From: Theristus sp. LFF4_11
Taxonomy: Eukaryota > Nematoda > Chromadorea > Monhysterida > Xyalidae
NCBI GenBank assembly: GCA_030248135.1
Contig: JASANC010001093.1
Location: 1 to 64,000, forward strand
Reading direction: 5' to 3'
DNA length: 64,000 nucleotides
In this document: in pieces, positions 22,652 to 33,834 of the stretch
How the letters are laid out: every line of letters begins with the position of its first letter
Numbering within the stretch: position 1 is the first letter of the stretch
Notes under the pieces: model-generated
The model's input: only the letters and a program-made list of their open reading frames with translations
Databases searched by the model: none
Told to the model about the DNA's origin: nothing
Position numbers and translations under genes: made by a program

Positions 22652-23457
22652 TTATACAGTCGAGTTCGGCTTGTGCTGTTTGCTGAGTTCAGTGCGTTCA
22701 ACGGTGGGACACAGAATGCCGATGTGCTTACTTGGCATTTGGCATCTGCACGCGGTGCGCACGATCAAATCCACCCAGGTGCCGTTTGTACACTCGTCCA
22801 GATTCCACGGCAACGGAGACTCAGTGCACTTCCACACCGTTCTCATCGCGTACAACTGCTCACAACCCAAATCGTTTTCCGTTGCCAGGTCACGGACGCC
22901 TGAAAACAGACAATCTTTTGAGTGACTTTATGTTTGGGCTGGTATTATTTGCATCAGCGACCACCGGTGAGGCCATCGAGGCTGCACCTACACACTGAGA
23001 AACGGTGGCTGTCACTAATTTTGCAGCTAAAGTTGCAGCTAAAGTTGAGTTCACGTAATAAAATACGATGCAAGTTCGTTTGCGGTATCAGCCAAAAGGC
23101 GCCATGCGCCAGCTGAGTGATTGCAAGCGGCGCCTTACCGCACTTTGCGTTCTCAGCGCAGACGTGCTCGATGAGCAGTCGGTCGGGCACGTGCCAGCTG
23201 TGCGGTAGCACCCGGCAGAAGCAGACCGCCTGGCAGCGAGCGTTCAGCGCAATGGAGCACGCGTGCTGCTCGCAGCGCTGCAAAGGGAATTTGGAAAATT
23301 GTTGCATTCCATTCAGTATCCATCTCTGGTCGACTTTGCATGGGACATTTACGTTGAGTTGCGATGGACTGACCGAGTTGTCGCCAATCGGGTCCGACGC
23401 GACCATGACTGAACGCATTGCCGACCAGCCACAGACGACCAGCAGCATGTGACGCAT
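22652..23457 (-). CDS. Secreted cysteine-rich protein A (cystine-knot-like?)
   Basis: Three exons, 23457-23353, 23277-23139 and 22899-22652, all GT-AG and in phase, give 163 aa. The start follows from a short hydrophobic leader (MRHMLLVVCGW). Cysteines follow RCEQHACSIALNARC, then HVCAENAKCG, GCEQLYAMRTVWKC, and end VRTACRCQMP. The order C-x-Q-x-Y...W-x-D...AC-x-C resembles Spaetzle/trunk-type cystine-knot growth factors, but I cannot confirm this. It has a paralogue, gene B at 26857-27521, in the opposite orientation with the same intron positions and phases. The last exon is almost identical to that of gene B while exon 2 has diverged. Confidence 0.8.
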
Positions 23458-25239
23458 TTTGCCTGGCGCTCATATACGGTAAACTGCACAAGAATAGTGG
23501 TGCGCCTCTTAACTAACGGGGCTGCTTGTGAAACGATTGGTTTTAATTTGGTATGCTTTTTAATGATTGATTAGTGTAACACCGATTTTACATGCGAACA
23601 TTATCAGAGAACCGTTCACTTATGCGGTTCACTTAAAATTCCGATAACTCATCGTTTTCAAATCATGCAGACATGCGGATCTAGTGTCATGCACACAAAC
23701 GTACTGTATGTACACTCCCGTTTTTCAACCGTCCTAATGAAAGGAAAACGGCTATCATCTGTGATGTGCACTGTTTTATCAAATCAAGCCCAACAAATTG
23801 TCGGACATGTTGCAACACACAGCCAGTATACTGGCTGTATTGGCTGTATTTTCACTTGTAGACCGATCAACAATCGGATATATCGGGGATTTCAATATCG
23901 GCGTGTTCAATTCAGCCAGAGCACCGCAGCTGCACACCAAACTGACCGTGCTGCCAACGATTGCCACGGTTTTTGCCAGTTGCCGTCGCCCCACCGTCTC
24001 CGGGTTTGTGGGTGCGCCATGCCTGCTCAGTCGTGCGCTGCGAATGAAAAATGAACCGTGCCAAAGAAATGTTATTTTCAGCGTTCGTCTTTGCGCCACA
24101 ATAATGTTTTTAAAGTTTTTGACTACGCACATTGAATTCGCAATTTTTTATGCAACTCTTGCATCATCCACAGTGTTTAGGGTTGCATCGCGCATGCATA
24201 TTTTGCATTTTTCTGTATTTTTTCTGCCGTAAAAATATAACTCTCAATTAAGTATTGGTTGTTCCGTTCCCGGTCTTCTGTCGCGCTGCCAAATTGCTCT
24301 TGTTTGTTACGCAATGCAAACAAACCACGTGGAAATCACCATGTTACCAAAACTTAAAAGACGCACCCACATTCTGTGAACATGTATTGAAATGGTTATG
24401 TCACTCCCGGCCTCCGCTCCGCTGGAGTTTGTAACAGTTTTTTTTTCAAACAATGTTTTTTTAGGTTGTAACACTTGTATTGTTTTTCTTCAAAAAAGGT
24501 ACCAAAAAACGAACTCAATGTTGGTGGGACGAGCGGGTATCGACACGATTTTTAATGAGGTTTAACATTATAATCAGTTTTCAATCAATCAACATCATTT
24601 TAGGTTTTTGTCCACTGCACATGTACTTTGTGTAATCTCAAATGCACAATTAACGATGGGGCGTGAGCGAAAAAACTGCGTTGTTTTGTGCGAATCATGC
24701 GTGCAGGCTTTTTTAAAAAGCGTTTAAAAACGTTCAACAAAAACTTTGCGTCTCTGGGGTCAGGCAGCTCCGCCGTGCCCAGACCGCGGGTTCAAACTGG
24801 TTTCCGTTGTTTAAAAGTTTTCAGGGGAGGTTCGGAGGCTAAACGATGTTCGATTACTTCGATATATAGGTAACCTTGAAAATAATCGTGAACACAAAGA
24901 AAAAAACTTGTTTTTGTTTATTATTTTCAAGCAAAATGTCTAGACAAGCGTGGTATCTAAGATACTTGTGACTTTTGACCCACTCCAAACCAGTTTATGC
25001 CGTCGCCCTGCGTGTCACGGTCAACCGCAAAGGCAACACGAATAAAATGCTACTCCACGATTTCGTAGAAGAACAAGTAAAAGAGAAAGTAAGATACGAC
25101 CAAAAACGCGGAGTTGTTTGTCACCAACTGAAATCCTGCAAATTCTGCCACTAAGCGTCAGCACACTTTTGTTTGTGACAAACTGCAGCATTGGAGCTAT
25201 CAGATCGTTCAAGTTTAAAACCGTAAAAAAAGAGTTGCA
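23458..25239. other. Intergenic, no confident gene
   Basis: The longest frame (23798-24232, plus) begins with a hydrophobic stretch but has no recognisable domain, conserved cysteines or supporting splice pattern. It is listed as rejected. The rest is AT-rich single-copy sequence. Confidence 0.4.
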
Positions 25240-25380
25240 CATGAGACCTCTCTCGTTTATAAGACTTCGCTAAAGTGGGCGGAGTGTCACATGGCGCGGG
25301 AAACCAAAAAAAATCAGATTTTTGATTTGATTAAAGTCCCACTCCCGTTTATAACGTCGGACATCTTTATCGGGTCATTT
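25240..25380. mobile_element. Degraded MITE family 2 copy
   Basis: Shares GTTTATAAGACTT, AAAGTGGGCGGAGTGTCACA and GGCGCGGGAAACC with the complete copy at 4357-4622. Terminal repeats are not recognisable. Confidence 0.7.
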
Positions 25381-25595
25381 TTGTTTTGCTTTATTTTTTG
25401 CTGCGAAAACCGTTGGAAACGTTTTTAAAGTGCGATGAAAGCCAAACATGCTTGAAATATTATTGTGTTTTCAGCCGAGAGGATTCCCACTAAATACATT
25501 GCATTGTAGGTATTGCATCAACGTAATCATTTCCTTTGACGTCATTCACCTGACGAATTTCCTTTGTTTGCTCATCATCACAGCTCACAGCCGCT

Positions 25596-25621
25596 TACAC
25601 TACACTACACTACACTACACT
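25596..25621. repeat. (ACACT)n microsatellite
   Basis: Five to six tandem copies of ACACT, immediately before the inverted-repeat element at 25625. Confidence 0.9.
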
Positions 25622-25624
25622 CCG

Positions 25625-25990
25625 AAGTGAAGTAACGTATTTTGATGATAGACACGCTGAACAAAAAAGTTCGAAGTGGTGTCCGGTGCCTGTATCCTCC
25701 GCGGTGTCTCGACCGACACTTTGTCCCGAAAGTTAAAGTTCTTTAAAAAGCCACGGGTGGCTTTGCTACTGACCGCTGATTGTTATAGGGCAACATTGAT
25801 TTCGACTGCAGATATTGCGAGCGTTCAGGCTGACCATCATTCATTTTAAAGAAAAATCTACATTCACGATTCACCACCACTCAGCATTAATTCAGAGTAA
25901 AAAATGATTTAAAGCTACTACAATTTTGGTTTAAGGAACAGGGCGTCGGCGGACAGGACACCGGACACCACTTCAGCAATTTTTCTTTAG
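25625..25990. mobile_element. MITE-like element, GAAGTGGTGTCCGG family
   Basis: Its two ends are inverted repeats sharing GAAGTGGTGTCCGGTG and a CCTCCGC/CCGCCGAC block. A half copy in reverse orientation lies at 28078-28190, so the cysteine-rich gene B is bracketed by inverted copies 2.1 kb apart. Confidence 0.75.
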
Positions 25991-26841
25991 CAAGGAATCC
26001 AAACTGACTTATTGAATGAAAAACTTGAGCAACGCAATGCATGGAAACACGTGAAACGCACGAGACACGTGATCAGTAAACACAGTCAAGGACCGGAAAG
26101 TTGGTGCATGCTCTGCTCTTTTGTTTAGGTATATTTGAATCCGTGTGTTTTCCCTCACACTTTCATTTGTCTCACATTGTTTGCACCACATGTGTCCGTA
26201 AAAAGATTTTTTAATCTCTCATCTCTCGCTCTCTCAATGTTCTGATAGAAAAGTAGATGTAAAGTAAAAACGAGATGATCTGAAGAATATTGGGCACGTG
26301 CCGGTGCACGCGAACTGCACCGCAAAGGCAGTGAACGCAAAATGATGAAATACAGTAACGCAGTGGGTGATAAACATTTGAAATACAAAAGGTAAATCAA
26401 GTCTTACAAAAACATCTGATACAACAAAGATGCAAAAACATTATTTATTTCGCAATCCAACTGAAATTTGCGAAATTTTCTGATCTTAATTCATTCAAAA
26501 GTATAGAATTTTTGGCATGCCATACACCCCACTGTTCATGATCATGACTCACCTCATGTGACACCTTTATTCATCCGCCAGTATAAATTCGCTCCCTTGT
26601 AACATGCAACTGCGCTTTTCCAAATTTTTGAAAAAAAGAATCTCTTTATTGGCTTTTGTTCAAAAACTGAGACTTTGGATCGCGCGCTCCCTCTGAATCC
26701 TCTGCCGATCCCTTTTTAACGTCACTTTCACCGTGAGAGTGAAATGTCATGTTTGTCAAATTCTTTTGTTTTTCACTGTTATGCCATTCGAAACATTTGA
26801 GGCCGCTAAAAACTACAACCGCGAACAGAGAAATTCATGTG
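25991..26841. other. Upstream region of cysteine-rich gene B
   Basis: Mostly AT-rich. A TATA-like GTATAAATTCGC occurs at 26580, about 270 bp before the gene B start. CGCGCGCTCCCTCTGAATCC at 26680 weakly resembles the repeat at 8716. No other gene is seen. Confidence 0.35.
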
Positions 26842-26856
26842 ATGCGAAAAGACATA

Positions 26857-27521
26857 ATGTCTAATAGCTACGGACGAGCGGTGATCGTGGCTTGCTGCGC
26901 TGCTCTGTGCACATCAGCACCCGTGCCTGTGCACGAGGTAAAACTTGAGACATGCTTGTTTGCCATGAAGCACTGGTTAGCAGCTGAGACTTGCCACTGT
27001 ACCAATAATCACAAGAATAACTCGTTAACGCGATTCTATTTGTTTTCACTTCAGACCTGCGAACAAGACTCGGCGCAGCTGAACGCACGTTGTCCGGCGA
27101 TGCGCTGCACCCGTCTGCTGCCCGACAGTTGGCACGTGTACAATCACGTGCTCGTGGAATACGTGTGCAAAGCAGACGCCAAATGTGGTCAGTGCGTTTG
27201 TGCGACGTGCAAAACAACAAACAAAACACTGACATTACTTGACGACCCCTTGAACTTTGCATTTGTGTGTTCTGTGAACAGCCCAATGGTTTTTCAGGCG
27301 TCCGTGGCCTGGCAACGGACAGCGATGTCGGCTGTGAGCAGTTGTACGCGATGAGAACGGTGTGGAAGTGCACTGAGTCTCCGTTGCCGTGGAATCTGGA
27401 CGAGTGTACAAACGGCACCTGGGTGGATTTGATCGTGCGCACCGCGTGCAGATGCCAAATGCCACGTAGACATGTCGCCATATTCATTCCTGAACCTCGA
27501 AATGTTGAAATTGAAATATGA
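26857..27521 (+). CDS. Secreted cysteine-rich protein B, paralogue of A
   Basis: Three exons, 26857-26937, 27055-27187 and 27298-27521, give 145 aa with canonical splice sites. The leader SYGRAVIVACCAALCTSA is a probable signal peptide; in-frame ATGs at 26749 and 26842 could extend it. Exon 2 encodes TCEQDSAQLNARC, RLLPDSWHV and EYVCKADAKCG. Exon 3 encodes GCEQLYAMRTVWKC...TACRCQMP and a variable tail ending EPRNVEIEI. A plus-strand AATAAA lies at 27807. Intron positions and phases equal those of gene A. Function is unknown; a cystine-knot ligand is a guess from cysteine spacing. Confidence 0.82.
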
Positions 27522-30011
27522 AGTTTTGCAGGATGTTAGAAATGAACATACACAGTATGTACGTATGTCGGTGGAGCAGCAGTGTTCTTTACAGCATTTT
27601 GGTCTCTCAGGGTTGGATGAAGTGTAGGTCTCTTCTTGATATGAACGGGTATGGATCGTTGACGCTTGATATTCCGGAAATTTATGTACAGTTTGGTTTG
27701 GAACGGGCCTTTTTTGTCATTGTTACTGTGATCACATTGTGAATGCTAGAGTACATGTAACAGCAATTCAGTACAAACGTTTCATTTCAGCATCTTTTTT
27801 GTACGAAATAAAATTTCGTTGTTTTGAATACTTGAACTGATATAAAATGTTGGTTTTCAATCGAGTTGAAAACATGCACCTCCTGAGAAGTGAAAAATGC
27901 CGAAGTGCATCGGCGCACAACTTGATCAAATCAGCAAATCAAGGGTCATGTGCTTTTTTATCAATAGGCCACGTCCCTATCAAAGTCGTTTTCATTTATT
28001 GGACGAACCAACTTTCCGGTCCTGCGGCGCCTGCCTTCATTCATAATTTTGAACTAATATTAGCTTTTTAACAGCTTTAATACCGGGCACAAAGTGTCGA
28101 GACACCGCGGAGGACACGGACACCACTTCGAACTTTTTTTTATTTAGCGTGTCTATCATTAAAATACGTCACTTCACTTCGGTAACTTGCATTCATGCGT
28201 TCATGCAGAATTTCACGGCTGGAGAATAAGTGATGAGCAGAGTAAACTGAACCCAGAAAAGCATATTGCACAATATTATGGTAGTTTCTCAAGACATCTC
28301 ACTTCAAGGTTTTATTGAGCACGGACCAATGCACACGATGTGGACTAACAAAATTCTGATTCTGACATTGGAAAAACGACAGCACTGAGCACACACAGTG
28401 TCCGCATAACGAATCTTGGCATGCTTTTTCCAGCACCCTAACCTGTCCACCATAATCCAAAATTCACATTTATCATGTGGAGAACAACCAGTTTTTTGTT
28501 GCATCATTCCGACAAGGCAATCAATCATGCACACTCGAAAAAACGTGTCACACAAATTATAAACGTATACGTTTTGAATTCCATGCGGCGATTTTTGTCA
28601 AAAACGAACAAAAAACGTTTTAGATGGCATTCAGCATTCATACCCGTGGCCGTCCCGTGACACCTGCAGCGTTTACAATACATCCGCTCATATTGTATGC
28701 TGTATTTTTTAAAAATACTTTGTACTTCAAGCTTCCCCAAACCATAATCGTGCACGATTTCACTACTGTGGGCATTTTTTATTCAATTCGTTGTTTATGC
28801 ACCGCACCAACTTGAGAGGGTCACATGAAAACACGCGGCGCACGGTGTGTTTCAGCGAGGTTGCATTCATTTCATGCATCTCGCGTTTTGCTCCAAGTCT
28901 GATATCCCCAAAATGTTGTTTGTCACGTATTTTGCATTTTTTTTTCTGCGTGCAATGTTCAGAATTGATGTAGTTTCGGTTTTATGATTTTTCAACCTAT
29001 CAACGTGCAGAAGCTCTTAAAAACATAAAAGGAGCTGTCGTTCACTTTTCTGGAGTTGACGACAATAAATCAAAGCCGCTTTTTTGTGTCATTTCGTATT
29101 TAGCGCTAAAAAACTAATTGCTGACATCCTTTAAACGGGGATTACAGCTATTAAAACCATGGTGTTTTTTAACATCATGGTATATTTAGCTTTTCAGTTT
29201 CCATGATTATGATCGTGAAAATACACAAATGGTGTTTTTTATCGCATGGCGTTTCATACACCATGATTTTTTGTATTCGCAAAGTTATTTTAGACTTTTA
29301 GTGCGAACGACCAATGATCCACATGGTCCATCTACATCCGCTGTCCGCTTGTCTCGCGAATGGGCCTGATTCGGTTATTTTAGGCCCTCGGGCATTTTTC
29401 CGAACTTGTTCTATAAATACTTTGGAAAACTTTCGAATAAATGATTCATTTTATGAAAGAAAGCTTGAACCATTGTAAACAAGTTCGATTCTTAACTTAT
29501 CAATCAAAACGTCACCGGCCGAATGCCCGTCAGCTGACAAAACCACTATTTTCATAAAACGCGCCAGCAAAATTCCAGAACACTTTCTTTTTTAACAACA
29601 ACGTTTGCTGTGGACCATTGTATTCAGAGCCAGCAGCTTTCTGAACGACCTTGGCGATAAAACACTTGAGATAACAAATTGTGCACACAAAACTGTAAAA
29701 GACTGTAGCTGAATATCTATGAAGTTTTTTGTCGTTGTTTTTTGTTTTTGGTTTCGGTGCTTTCTAAAAACTTTGTATCTGAACATTCAGAAGCTTTATA
29801 GATAGATTCAGTGTAGAATCAATTTATATTTTTAACGTTCTGCTGGTTTCGTTTTCAATCAGTTTGATTGAAACTGCATATCGTTCTTGGTCTTTGGTGT
29901 TTGTCATGCATTAAGTTCAATGCATCGTTTTTGCATGATCAAGCAAGTGTCGTTCGAACTTAGCCAATTTTGATATTCAACTTCAAAATATGTTTTCTGC
30001 ATTTTTTTCAG
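27522..30011. other. Intergenic DNA upstream of OST-alpha, first exon not found
   Basis: Contains the half MITE at 28078-28190 and AT-rich sequence with a palindromic ACCATGGTGTTTTTTAACAT...ATCATGGT cluster near 29156-29280. The 5' exon(s) and start codon of the transporter gene must lie here or further upstream, but I could not identify them. Confidence 0.4.
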
Positions 30012-33000
30012 TTTGACCAACGGAGAGACTTGTTTGATTGTAAACGATGTGATTCTTGCAGAACCTCTGCAAGGAGAACTTTTGAGAATGAATGATTCTG
30101 AACTGCTGCTGCAGTTTGCTGATACGACCAACGTCAGCAGTGGCAGTGTCAGTGAGCGCGAGGAGAGAGTGTTGAAGCACTTGCCGAGGGCTGCTGACTA
30201 CTTCAAAGGCTCGTTTTCTGTTGTTGTTTTTAGTTTCAACGATCCTAATGTTGATTTTGCTGGAGGACTGCAACATTCCCGTACCCGTTCGTTTACGCAA
30301 TTGTTTTCCTGTGCAGACATTGACGCGTACACACTGGTGATCACTTACTGTTGCCTTGCGTTCTTCTGTGTGACCGTGTGTCTCGCAGCCGTGCACAGCT
30401 ACGCCATCAACCGTTATGTCTACGACGACTTCCGCGCGGCGCTCATGAAAAAACTGGCAGGCATATTTCCGGTTGGTCATGTTCAACTGAGCCTACACCT
30501 GCAATGAACTTCGTTGTGTTGAACGAACGTCTCAGTAGCACACTCGAGAGAAAAACAAGTCGGCAAAACAATAAATAGCACTATGTTGATGTTTCACTGG
30601 AAATTCAACGTAAGCGTGCTGCGTTATTTTTGGTTGAACCGTGAACGGTAGTCGTTGAGAATTTGGAGCTCAAAGGGAATATGTTTAGCTTCTCGTAAGT
30701 AGAAACACCCTGTGTTGGTCAACACTAAAAAAAGTGCTCCGGTGCATTTGGCATTGACAATAATTGTTCTCTGTTTTGCAGGTTTGCAGCGGAGCTGCGA
30801 TTTTGGCGATTTTCATCCCATCAACAACGAACGTGATGAACGTCATCATTCCGTGGTGAGCTGAGCACAAACACGCAAAAACATGAAATGCCAAATTTTG
30901 GATTTTCACTTTTAACACTATTGATTAGATTCAACGTTTTTACAGAGTTTTTACTTCGGAGTTCATAGCATTTAATTAAGCATAACATTTTATTTTTGGT
31001 GTCGCTTTCCGAAAAAATAGAAGATTTTATGTACTTGCACCCGCTCAGCTACCTAACCGAGGCATTATACGCGTTTGTCGACCTGATCCAGCATTTGTAC
31101 GGTGGCAAGGAGCAAATGGCAGTCATGTTGACTGAGGCTGAGGCACGACTCAAGGTTGGCTTCAACGTCTACTACAACATAAAATGCTGCAGGAATATTC
31201 GACCGACCAGGTGAGCTAGCAGCGAGCAGGCACTATTTTGGTGGCAGTGCATCACGCGGAAGAAAATTCTTTTTTAAAAGCATTTATTTGAGTAGTGTGA
31301 AATGCACTGCGAATTCGCCCGATTAAACCCTGAACAAGGCTCTTGGAAGAAAGCGAGCTAAAAATCGTTGTCTCCTACTAAAAAGCTACCAGTATCGCAT
31401 TTTCGTGTGCTATTCATTGTTTCAGTAGCTTCAATCATTCGAACTTATGCACGGATTAAAAAAGCATTCAGAATGCGGAGTGAGTCAGTGATGAATGGTG
31501 CTGAGTTGTTTTTCGTTCGTTTTGCAGACGCAACCTGCACCTGCTCGAACTGTGCGTCTACCAGGCAGCAGCGTTCGACATTTTGTTTGCGCTGATCATC
31601 TACGTGTGGACGGCGGAGGGCTACGACTTTGAGCATTTGGCGCCCTCGATGCACGCGCTGAAGATCGTGCTCGCACTGGCTGGCTGCGTCGCGTGCTTCG
31701 TCTATGCTGACGTCACGCACAGGGTGTGTCGGTGGTTTCGTGTTGCACTGAGACAATGCCGCGTGGGGTCACGGCTGATTGGTTGGTTAAGGGGCATTTA
31801 TGTAGCAATTAGTTTTTTGTGCATACGCACGGACACGACACTGAAAAAATGGCCACGCGATTTAGAAATCGTGTCGTGTGTGCTATTTTAATGCATTACG
31901 GACACGATTAGTTTGCGCACGGGATTTAGAACGACGTTTGTGCGTACGGACAAAAAAACGAAATGGTGTTTTCGTCTTTATCGATCGTTTTACTCTATTT
32001 CAAGGAAGCTGTGTGTCGCCTGAGCCCATTAACGTTCCGTAAAGACCGGCTCCCTTTCGACAGGTCGTGAAACGCAAATACCGCGCACCACAGATTTTCC
32101 GGGTGGTCGAAGTGTTACTGGTTGTGATCCTCGTGCAAGAGGCGATCTTCAGTCTGCTGGCGCATTATCGCGTGATCAAGGCTGCCAATGCGGGCACTGC
32201 CGACATACACGCGTTCAGTGAGTAAATGGTACAGTTTCTTTAGTAAAGGCTGTCATGAGACTGACCACCGTTGAGGCTTCGCAAGAACTCAAATAACGCA
32301 AACAAATTTTCCCATAGAATAATGAGAGACAAAGCACGAGACGGAACAATGAACGGAATAAAGGTTTCCGTGTCCCGTCCATGCTTCCGTCCAGTGTCTC
32401 GTGTTTCCAAGCCAGTTGATGAACAACACCCTTCTTGCAGTAATCGCTGACCAGCTGCTGATCACTGAGCTGCTCATTGTCTCAGCAGTTTGCACGTGGT
32501 ATTTTCGGCCGGAGAATTGTGCGCTGTTCGACCGCTACGGACACAACAAGGACGGCTCCGAACGGCACAAGGACAGCATCACGTCCATTCAGATGCATCA
32601 CTTTGAATCGCAAAAAAAGTTTCCACTGCCAGCCGATGAGAAAACGGATCGACCAACGGTCAAGGAGTCGACAACGTCGACATTGCGGTTAGACCATCAG
32701 CAGCCTTGCGGCTCTGCCGCCATGGATAAAGATTCGAAAGCAACGGATGTCATTCGCAGCGCACCCAGATCGAACCGGGTGGCTCCACTCCAAACGCCAA
32801 CTAGCTGAACATACTCTTTCAGCTTTATTTTGCTTCATCATCTGTTTTCTTGTATAGGCGAACGGGTCACTTGAGTAACAGCTAGCTGACAGCACAGCTT
32901 CGTTCAATCTATCATTCAGTTGCACAAGCAATTTTTGTTGACAATATGTATTTATCGCAAAAACTATCGGGTTTTGGTTTGCAGAAACTGCACAATATAT

Positions 33001-33223
33001 GTATGTACGCTTTTCGCTTACAAATACACTGTAGTGCACACTGGACGATTTCCGGATTTTGTTTATTTGCCTTTTTTTCAGTTTCGAACTTGGAGGCAAC
33101 GACCTTGAACTTCTGGAACAGAAAACATCTGCTCAAACCCGAGAGTCAACAGATCAATCAAAGGAACGGAATCCGCTGTTGGAAAATGGAGCTGAAACGA
33201 GCTTGGGGCTGAATGGCAGCTAA
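30012..33223 (+). CDS. Organic solute transporter alpha-like (SLC51A), 5' incomplete
   Basis: Multi-pass membrane transporter subunit of the OST-alpha/TMEM184 (Solute_trans_a) family, which moves steroid- and bile-type solutes as a heterodimer with OST-beta at the plasma membrane. Exons: 30012-30151, 30317-30471, 30782-30855, 31049-31210, 31528-31723, 32064-32217, 32441-32687, 33082-33223; phases agree throughout. Family landmarks in order: first TM TLVITYCCLAFFCVTVCLAA, GIFPVCSGAAILAIFIP, LYGGKEQMAVML (the GGKEA signature), a Cys pair YNIKCCRN where OST-alpha has its Cys cluster, NLHLLELCVYQ with GYD after the TM, FRVVEVLLVVILVQEAIFS, and QLLITELLIVSAVCTWYF. The cytosolic tail is Lys/Ser-rich and ends LLENGAETSLGLNGS. 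AATAAA at 33232 follows the stop. The entering phase is 2, so at least one 5' exon is missing. The donor at 32688 (GTTAGA) is the least certain junction. Confidence 0.87.
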
Positions 33224-33239
33224 ACAACAAAAATAAACG

Positions 33240-33834
33240 AATCTGTTTTGTTTTTTCCTTATAAATTCATGTCACTCCTTTTGTTTTCTTCTTTTCTCTA
33301 TGGCCGATTTTTTAACGATCAATGTGTTTTACTTTTTTGTTGTCATTGCTTGAAAAAGGCGACTTGCTTCAGCAAGTTATCAATATCATTTGAGATCACA
33401 AATACCAACCACCAATCAACAAATTTGTGATTCATATAAGGACACATTGCACAGTGCGAATTGCACAATTGCTTAAGCAAAAAAAAAGAATGAAGCACAA
33501 TGCACTGTGCTGTTTCGCACGATTTCTCAACAATGCAGTGGTGGTGGGTAATTCGTATAAAAAAGATCAGTGGATACAAAACGAACGTGCGAGTTGTGGC
33601 AAATAGTGCATTCTCATTGACACGTGTTTGATTCCATGAAGTTCATGAATCCATGAAGCCCGCGAAAATACGAATTGTACACGCAATATATGCAGTTCAA
33701 CCGGTGAAACAGGAATTCTAAAAATACCCCCGACATGCGGCAATACGGCGCGTCAAGAAAAATGAGCATAAAAACGTCGTAATTTTGAAGAATAACGATG
33801 GTCATTTTTTGTACATGCGTAATCAAGCGTGATT
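33240..33834. other. Short intergenic region between convergent genes
   Basis: Transporter (plus) and astacin (minus) converge here. A palindromic TTGCTTGAAAAAGGCGACTT...TTGCTTAAGC segment and AGTGCGAATTGCACAATTGC are the only structures noticed. Confidence 0.4.

Noticed and set aside
23798..24232. 144-codon frame with hydrophobic start (ILAVLAVFSLV)
   Set aside because: No domain, no conserved cysteines, no splice support; the opposite strand is equally open.
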